NCBI GenBank assembly: GCA_964035755.1
Contig: CAXIVR010000001.1
Location: forward strand, 85,033,709 to 85,097,708
Source of the DNA: Teleogryllus oceanicus
Lineage: Eukaryota; Arthropoda; Insecta; Orthoptera; Gryllidae
Direction of reading: 5' to 3'
DNA length: 64,000 nt
The notes beneath the pieces were generated by a model. The model was given only the letters and a program-made list of their open reading frames with translations. It made no database searches and had not been told where the DNA came from. The position numbers and the translations under genes are program-made. Positions 57,721-64,000 of this stretch are shown piece by piece (the stretch's first letter is position 1; every line of letters begins with the position of its first letter).

Positions 57721-59499
57721 TGGGTCGACATCGTCGTCATTCACTTCCACTGCTCGCACTCAACGGACTGCTTTGGTCGCGCTGGACGGACACGTCTATT
57801 CACGACCGCTACTGAGTGAAACTGAAATAACATAAGTGCAAAGAACGAAAAATATAATTCCGTTTTCACTGATAGCGTTTCAAGATTCGAAAGGGAGTTC
57901 ACAATAGCCTTTTCAAGATACAGCGTCGCGAGAAAAAGAAATTCGTAGCCATCATACCGCGTGGTCATGCGGAATCCAGATAACCAAGAAAATATCGTTT
58001 TCTTACATATGAAGTGATAATGTAAATTTTAGAGTTTGAACAGCCTTAATTATCATTTTTGCACAATTCCTTTTCATGTGTTTTCATTGTTTACATGCCT
58101 TTTTTCACCCCTACTTTAGCTAGAATAAATGCCTTTTTGAATGTCTCTTTTAAAAACAAAATGCCACTTTGCCTGCCTATTTCAGATAAAATAAATGTCT
58201 GAACTTTCGGGCTCTAGTAATTATTAAATTCTTTGTTGTAGTGCTGAAGAAAGCTAAATAAAGCCAAAACGTTAATCTTTTTAAAAGATTCTTATGTATC
58301 TCTGATCTAAATTTAATAAGGCAATTAATGACTTTAAATAGTTTTTGCGAAAATCTGAGTGGATACATAACCATTTTTAAAACTACGTAAATAATATTTT
58401 CTCATAAAACGGTTTACCAATTTATTTTTTTAATTTTTGCTCAAAAAGAGCATGTTTTCTTAACAGTTCGGCAGAGTTGCGAATTTCATTAAAATTTCCG
58501 AAATTGTGATAATTGAAAGAATTCAATACTTTTTAACCTGTTTTGTATTCAATAGTGAAGCTAGATATTTATTTGGTAATGCAGACTTCATCAATATTAT
58601 ATCTTGCAATCATTTCATGTACACTTTTTTAAAACATTAATAGTTTTGTATAATTGGGAGTAATAATTGTTTGTGGGGTAATTAATAATTCCCCAAATTT
58701 CAATTTTGGGAATTTTAATTTTGGTGATGAATATAGCTACTCCCACGGAGTCAGAACAATGTAACCTGGATCCCGTGAGTTTGGCATCCGCAGAGCTGAG
58801 ATTTTGATCCCAGTTTCAGTAGTTTTGTCTGTTTTTTTCTGTGGGCAAATCAGGGCCTACTAAAATATTGCATTTATGTTGGTAGCAACAATATCACTGG
58901 GAAACAAGTGAAGGGAACAACACTTCCAGCTTCCATCCTCATTTTGATTGTGATAAATATTCAGTTTCTCTTTTCGAGCTGCAGCTTGTGCGCCCTTATA
59001 ATTTATGTTCCAAAAAAATTTTTCGAGGGAAGGGGGGCCATCAGAAGAGATTATCCTCCCCTATTCTTCTACTTTCTTGCAAAGAGGCACAGAATAGAAG
59101 TGGTGTAAGTCCAAAATTGAATTTTCTGAGATAGATACATATTAGTGCAGGTAATGACGTAGTATTTTCAGAATTGTACTGAGGTAAGCCTGCATAGTGC
59201 ATTCGTAACCTCATATAGTGCAATAATTTACTACGGTTGTTCATATTTCGCATAATTTTTCTGGGCAGTAGTAAAGCAAGTCCGTATGTGTTCAAGTTCG
59301 TAGAGTAGTGAATCATAAATTTCAACATTGTTAGTTCAAGGCCCAGATATATTAACAAAGGGAAATTTCCCTTTTGGGAGGAAAAACGAGATTCAAAGTT
59401 TTAAAAATTTAGAGTAGATTTTATGGAGCGCTGGTCAGAAAATGAAGGGTTTTTCCACATAAGAATTGGAAAATGAAAAAACATCAGAAGCTCCATATT
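57721..59499. other. AT-rich DNA with a Penelope-like stem motif
   Basis: At 58240-58275, GTGCTGAAGAAAGCTAAATA then AAGCCAAAACGTTAATC repeats the CTGA-GAAG stem plus AAACGT layout of the 4.3-kb inverted repeat, here with AGCT/AAGC-type pairing. No protein was seen nearby. A GC-richer patch at 58740-58830 was not assigned. Confidence 0.4.
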
Positions 59500-59620
59500 C
59501 TTGATCAACGCCAGGCGAATGCCCCGGGGCAATTTCCCCCCCGAAGGACCACGGACTGCGCGCGATTTGTCCTTCCCTCTTCCCCGGCCCCATCCTCCTT
59601 AAGGGACGTTTACAGGGGAC
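59500..59620 (+). mobile_element. SINE A fragment, plus orientation
   Basis: GATCAACGCCAGGCGAATGC, CCCCGGGGCAATTT and CACGGACTGCGCGCGATTTG match the reversed family blocks. Head and 3' end are absent. Confidence 0.55.
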
Positions 59621-61159
59621 AGTTTTTCTTAACTTTCCGGGAAATTTGGTTGGGAACCCTGTTAACCCCAGGGGGAGGATCTTCTCCCGGGGAAAAGGCA
59701 CGGAAAATTTTCCAAATCTCCAGAGAGAGCGGGGGAAAAACTTAAGCCCAAGGGTATCGTGTCTCCTGGGGAAAAAATAGTTTTCGAGGGGTTAAAAACC
59801 TTTTGGTCCCTTTTTTGTGTCCACGTGCTCAAGCAGTTTTTTTGCGTCAGTGTTTGCGCGTCGTTCCGGGGGAGTAGGTGAATTTTCGGATTTCTTCGCT
59901 TGTGAGTTTGTGTTTCAAAGGAAGGAGAAGCGGAAAAACCCAGGGACATGTAAGTACATAAAATATAAAAAAAATTTCCCCAAAGGGAAAATTGTAAAAG
60001 GTTTATTTTTGAGATTAATGTTTTTACGATAATACATATTTATACAAAAATAATACAGAAAATGAAAAGTAAATAGAATTTTGACAATGGAAGAGCCCCT
60101 TTTACATTTTATATAAAAAATTTACCGGAAAAATATTTAAAGGGTTATTTTTTATTTTTGTGGATGACTTGATAACCTAAATTTTTTGGCCCCGGGTTGT
60201 GTTACAGGGAAAAGGACAAAGGGGGAAAGTCTATAAACTCACGAATTTCCCCGAGATGAAGGAATGTTTATGGAGGTAAAAATATAAACAAAAAAACAAT
60301 TCTTAAAATTTTGAAATTAGAAGTTGTTGTAAATTAAACTATAATTTATGTGAAAAACTGTTCTGAACTTCATGGGCTTTTAAAACCTTAAAAACATTGT
60401 ATTAATTTGGCCTTGTGGGTAATTTTTTTTGGGAAATATTATACTTACTACAAAAAAATTATGTTTTTTCCCAAATTAATTTTTGAAGTATTACCTTTCC
60501 CCTAAAAGAAATTCAAAAATACCAATGCTTTTTTGAAGCATAATCATCAGTGTTTGAGCCAAAAACATTTTTTACTATTTTCACATGTGCAAATTTCATT
60601 ATTAATGTGATAGTTGGGAAAATTATTTTTTTATCAGCAATTCAGTTACAATGAAAACTGCTCTCTTTCAGAAAAAGTCATGACAATTATAATAAAAAGG
60701 TGGGGAAATGTTGCCTTTTCAGGGAAATTTCCAAAACCCAAATTTGGGGCCGACAAACCCAAGAAGTAAATAAAAGGTTCAACCTGCGATGCCAATATAG
60801 AAATGAAAGAAAAAGGAAAAAAACAAGGAAAAGTGGAGAGGGTCAAAAAAATGTATATTTCAAAAAGGGGGTTTTTTTAGCCCTTGAATTTTTTTTTATG
60901 GAGGGGGAGGGGAGGGGAAAAGAAAATACTTTTTATTCAATGGTAAGTCAATATTTTTTTTATATAAATTTGTATTGCCAGGGAATTCCACCTTTCACAA
61001 AAAAATTATTTGAATTTTTCCCCCTTTTGTCTCTGGATTTTGTGGAATAATTTCTTCCTTTTCGTTTTGGAGGTCAAAGGGAAAGGGGTTATCAGGTACA
61101 TTCCTCCAACTCCCCGGTTCAAATGTCCATTGAATCTCGGTCACATCTTCCAGACGGGT
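59621..61159. other. AT-rich, homopolymer-rich DNA, nothing recognised
   Basis: Short frames with no motif. Consensus quality looks poor. Confidence 0.3.
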
Positions 61160-61760
61160 ACACTCTGCCGGAAGTAGTCAGAATAAATTGTGTAGGACAC
61201 AGATTGTGCCTACTATCAATTTTACTTTCTGGAGGTGTTTTGATGGTCCCGCAAAAACCCCAAATCGGGGAAACAGCCATACCTCATTCTCAATTCTCCT
61301 AGCTCTTGATGGGTTATAATTAAAAATTTGTTCCATTCCATTTAAAGTTTTTTTTTTGAATGGTTTTTCCCCAAAAATTCTTTCAAACCAAAGCTCATCA
61401 TACCCGGGCAAAAAGGAATTTCCATTTGTTTGCCCCGATGGCTTGGCATTGAGTATATTTTTGACTTTTATTAGAAATTGCAGTATTGAGGTTGTAGTGG
61501 CAAAAAACCCCCATCAGCATGGTGCCCCGGTGGCCAATGTTTGTGAATAGAAACTTATAAATTGGGATCTACTAATGCCAAAAAAACTACGCTAAGGCCC
61601 AAATTGTAATGGACTTTTGGTCTTGGGGGGGGCTTGAAATGTACATGTTTCCCGTCTGGGGGCCCCCCAAACAATTCGGAAAATTCCGGATGAAATTTCC
61701 CCTTTTATCTTCCCCCATTCATCTTTAGTAGAGGTACCAAGAAAAACAATTTTTCAATTA
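61160..61760 (-). pseudogene. PIF/Harbinger transposase (DDE_Tnp_4) remnant
   Basis: On minus in order: NFPNCLGGPQTGNMYISSPP near 61690 (consensus FPNC-G-iDGKH--i-aPp; the catalytic Asp is lost) and PIYKFLF (consensus aNYKFlf). NIGHRGTMLMGVF near 61535 follows (consensus nvG--G--sDGGvf; second Asp also lost). A 77-codon frame at 61178-61411 then has FNYNPSRARRIENE and GTICVLHNLF (consensus FNYrLSRARRvvEna and CVLHNfL). The order matches HARBI1-type transposases. Stops, frameshifts and missing catalytic residues make it dead. Confidence 0.8.
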
Positions 61761-62517
61761 AATGTATTTTTTTTTTCCCAAACCCAAAACCTCAACGAAA
61801 TCGTTTGATATAAGTCTGTGTTGGAAGAGAGTCAATTGGCAAAAATCCATTTATGGGGCCTTCAACATCAAAGGGGCATCTGACTCTCGCAGAAAAAAAG
61901 GAAGGACTCTGCAAAAACGACATTTAGGAAAAAGTATGGCAGTTCCAAAGGGAAGCACTTAATGGGCCCGCAAGTTTTTACTGCCACATATTCAGTGGGA
62001 GTTCCTCCCAAACTCAGAGAGGGCGCAATGTCAATTAAAAATTAAATTACTGAGTAAATGCCCGAAAAGAGCATTTAAAAGGGTTTTTGAATAAAAAATT
62101 TTGAACTAAAATAAATGTTTTTATTTAAACCACCCTACATATTAAAAATTTAAATTTTTGGGAAAAATGGCAATAACCCGGGGGTTTGGGTTTATTTGGG
62201 AAAAAACATACCTAAGTGTACTTATGGGACGGACTAGTAACGTAATTTCCCCCTTGGGAAAAAAAAATTTAATTTTGTGCTTTTTTTCCCCTTTTCATTG
62301 AATTTTTTATATTTTTTAAAAATCAAATTAGAAAAATATTAAATCAATAAATTGGCCAAAAATAGGTTTTTTAATTCATAAAGCATAACTCTTAAACGTT
62401 GATATATATTTTGATAATTCTTTTTTAAAATTAATCACAATTTGTCTACTCTAGTGAATGTGAAAACTAGAGACAGAGTTGAGTAGTGAAAAATGTTTAG
62501 AAATTTATTAACCATCT
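61761..62517. other. AT-rich DNA, nothing firm
   Basis: It might hold the transposase N-terminal part or the MADF-type partner gene usual in Harbinger elements. None could be read. Confidence 0.25.
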
Positions 62518-62906
62518 CTTTTTTTTGTTGGTCTCTTGACGTGGTTCCAAGCCCTTTTGGGGGGTTGGGCGCTTTGCGCTTCTGGGAGTAATCCTCCCCC
62601 TTACTGCGCTTGTTTTTTGGGGTAATCCTTCGTTAACATTGTCTTGCGTCTCGTCATAGTCGGTTGTCAAGAGGACCGCCAGGTAGCATCTCCGGCTGCG
62701 TTCCTACCGCGCGCCCTGCGTCACAACACAGCGGCCAGAATTAGAAAGGAAAAATTGGGGGAGGGTTTGGAATTCTTCAAGGGGTTAACCAGCCCCTTAA
62801 AGAAACCGCCGAACCCGTTTTGTTGGAACAAATTTACATGAGATTGGGGCGGGAATCGAACCGGTTTCAGTGGGAAAGGTTTGGGCTTTTAATGAGCCAC
62901 GAGAAC
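62518..62906 (-). mobile_element. tRNA-headed SINE sharing its body with the 5S-headed SINE
   Basis: On minus the head runs 62906-62830. It has an acceptor-like GAGAT, TGGCTCATTAAAAGCC (A-box side), ACCGGTTCGATTCCCGCCCC with perfect box B, then ATCTC closing the acceptor stem. The body continues to 62541 and ends in a short A-rich tract. In the body CCAAGCCC, TGGGCGCTTTGCG and GGGAGTAATCCTCC (plus-strand wording, about 62545-62610) plus GTCTCGTCA (about 62650) match the 5S-headed SINE at 3226-3345. Confidence 0.7.
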
Positions 62907-62949
62907 AGCATCTCGTTTAGGTTTTTCGTAGTGTTCCTGATCCTTTGAG

Positions 62950-63210
62950 TAAATGGCGAGATGGCCCCTTGTTTTGCTTCCGGACATAAATGTAACTTCA
63001 ATATCTGTGCAAGTCTTCTAGAATTCAGTGGAAAATATAGTCATTCAAATTATCGTTCTCCATGTCGCAGCGGGCAGTATTATTCCTTGACGAGTAAGAG
63101 CCCAAAATTTTTTGGTTTTTTCCCCTTGAATGTAGTTTATTCATGGGGCGAAATTTTTTCTTTGCCGAAAAATTTTTTTTGTATCCCAAAAATTTAGTGC
63201 CTTAAAAGGA
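62950..63210 (+). mobile_element. VNTR retroposon 5' half, diverged
   Basis: GATGGCCCCTTGTTTTGCTT, CCGGACATAAATGTAACTTC and AAGTCTTCTAGAATTCAGTG, then ATTCAAATTATCGTTCTCCA and GTCGCAGCGGGCAGTATTAT follow the family order in the same sense as the 17.1-kb copy. The 3' half is unreadable because of homopolymer runs. Confidence 0.7.
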
Positions 63211-64000
63211 AATTTGGGAAACTGAAAATTTTAAAAAAAACAAATTCACTTCTCCCCCATGTATGCAATAAGTTTTAACCTTTTTGACAAAATAAAATTT
63301 GGTCATATTAATTCAATTCATTAAAATTTTTAACCCTTTTCTTTTTTCGTTAAAAAAAAATCATTTTAAGGATCAAAAAAATTGATTAATATCAATTTTT
63401 TATGATTCATAAGGTATAACATGTATGAAAATTTGAAAATTTCCCAAATTTAGGAAAAAGCATCTGAAGTTCGGGGTTTAAGGGGCACTTAAAACAAAAA
63501 TTTTTAATAGTTGACACCCCCTCAAAAAATAAGACATGTAGAAAAAAAATGGAAAAATCTTTAAAAGACAATGAAACATGCCCTGATCCTTTAAAAAATT
63601 TCAAATATGAAATTTCATTTTTCATCATTTTTTCAGGGGGCTACCTTCAAAATGTTAATCTAAAGGTTTAAGTTCAAAAAACAAACACAGTTTTTTTGTA
63701 TATTTTACAAAGCAATTTTAAATTTAAAATAAGTTCCATAAAATCAATAAATAATTCCCAAATTTCACACTTTCTCTGCAAATTAAAAATTCTGATTTAT
63801 CTTTCAAAGAAAGATTTGTAAGACCATAATACACAACTAAAAAATTTTGGGAAAAATGCAACTAAGGGGTTTTTCCCTTTAAAAGTGAAAAAAAATTTAC
63901 ACTCCAAAAAAATGGGGGAAAAAAAAGAGGGAAAGGTTGAATTTTTACCCCATATTGTTCTGATCTATTTCAACATATTTAATTTAATTTTTTTTATATG
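63211..64000. other. AT-rich DNA, nothing recognised
   Basis: Homopolymer-rich; no gene or repeat could be read. Confidence 0.35.

Noticed and set aside
62830..62906. A functional tRNA gene on the minus strand
   Set aside because: An acceptor-like stem and box B are present, but the anticodon arm is poor and the sequence continues into a body shared with another SINE.

Overview
This window looks like repeat-dense nuclear DNA from an arthropod, most likely an insect or a crustacean. The reasons are an AT-rich background, decayed Jockey-type non-LTR retrotransposons, mariner, PIF/Harbinger and possible piggyBac remnants, several tRNA-headed SINEs, a 5S-rRNA-headed SINE, and many microsatellites. 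The order or species cannot be fixed from the sequence alone. I find no host protein-coding gene that I can name, no functional tRNA or rRNA gene, and no CRISPR array. Most open frames are chance frames in simple repeats or antisense shadows of broken retroelements.

Layout. 0.7-1.2 kb: minisatellite. 1.27-1.89 kb: palindromic MITE. 3.2-3.6 kb: 5S-headed SINE beside an (AT)n tract. 4.3-5.7 kb: inverted Penelope-like motif, two copies of a long tRNA-headed SINE (called SINE A here) and a small TIR element. 6.9-11.1 kb: decayed minus-strand Jockey-like LINE with recognisable ORF1, endonuclease and reverse transcriptase remnants. 12.4-12.7 kb: GC-rich block. 13.5-14.8 kb: foldback element. 14.9-26 kb: AT-rich DNA with SINEs, a VNTR-bearing retroposon family, the C-terminal tail of another LINE and a possible piggyBac remnant. 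26-33 kb: mostly featureless AT-rich DNA. 33-35.6 kb: more SINE A copies around a CpG-rich block. 36.5-39.3 kb: 90-bp tandem repeats, another VNTR retroposon copy and a possible LINE 3' end. 41.6-42.7 kb: a very long polypyrimidine tract, then GAAA repeats on the same strand. 43.9-45.1 kb: a 1.2-kb CpG-rich island with strong splice-donor matches on both strands, the best candidate for a host promoter or first exon. 46.1-46.7 kb: mariner transposase relic. 47.4-47.7 kb: tetranucleotide array. 48.0-52.7 kb: a nested stack in which a minus-strand Jockey fragment lies between the endonuclease and reverse transcriptase pieces of a plus-strand LINE and is itself split by a VNTR retroposon. 53.3-57.7 kb: a second long decayed Jockey-like LINE. 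61.1-61.8 kb: Harbinger transposase relic. 62.5-63.2 kb: a tRNA-headed SINE whose body matches the 5S-headed SINE at 3.2 kb, then another VNTR retroposon copy.

Nothing here works together as a pathway. The content is a layered record of mobile-element insertion, plus two or three GC-rich islands that may mark real gene starts. Parts of the assembly (about 7-11, 36.9-37.2, 48-50, 53-57 and 59-64 kb) look damaged by homopolymer-extending consensus errors, which may explain some of the frame breaks.
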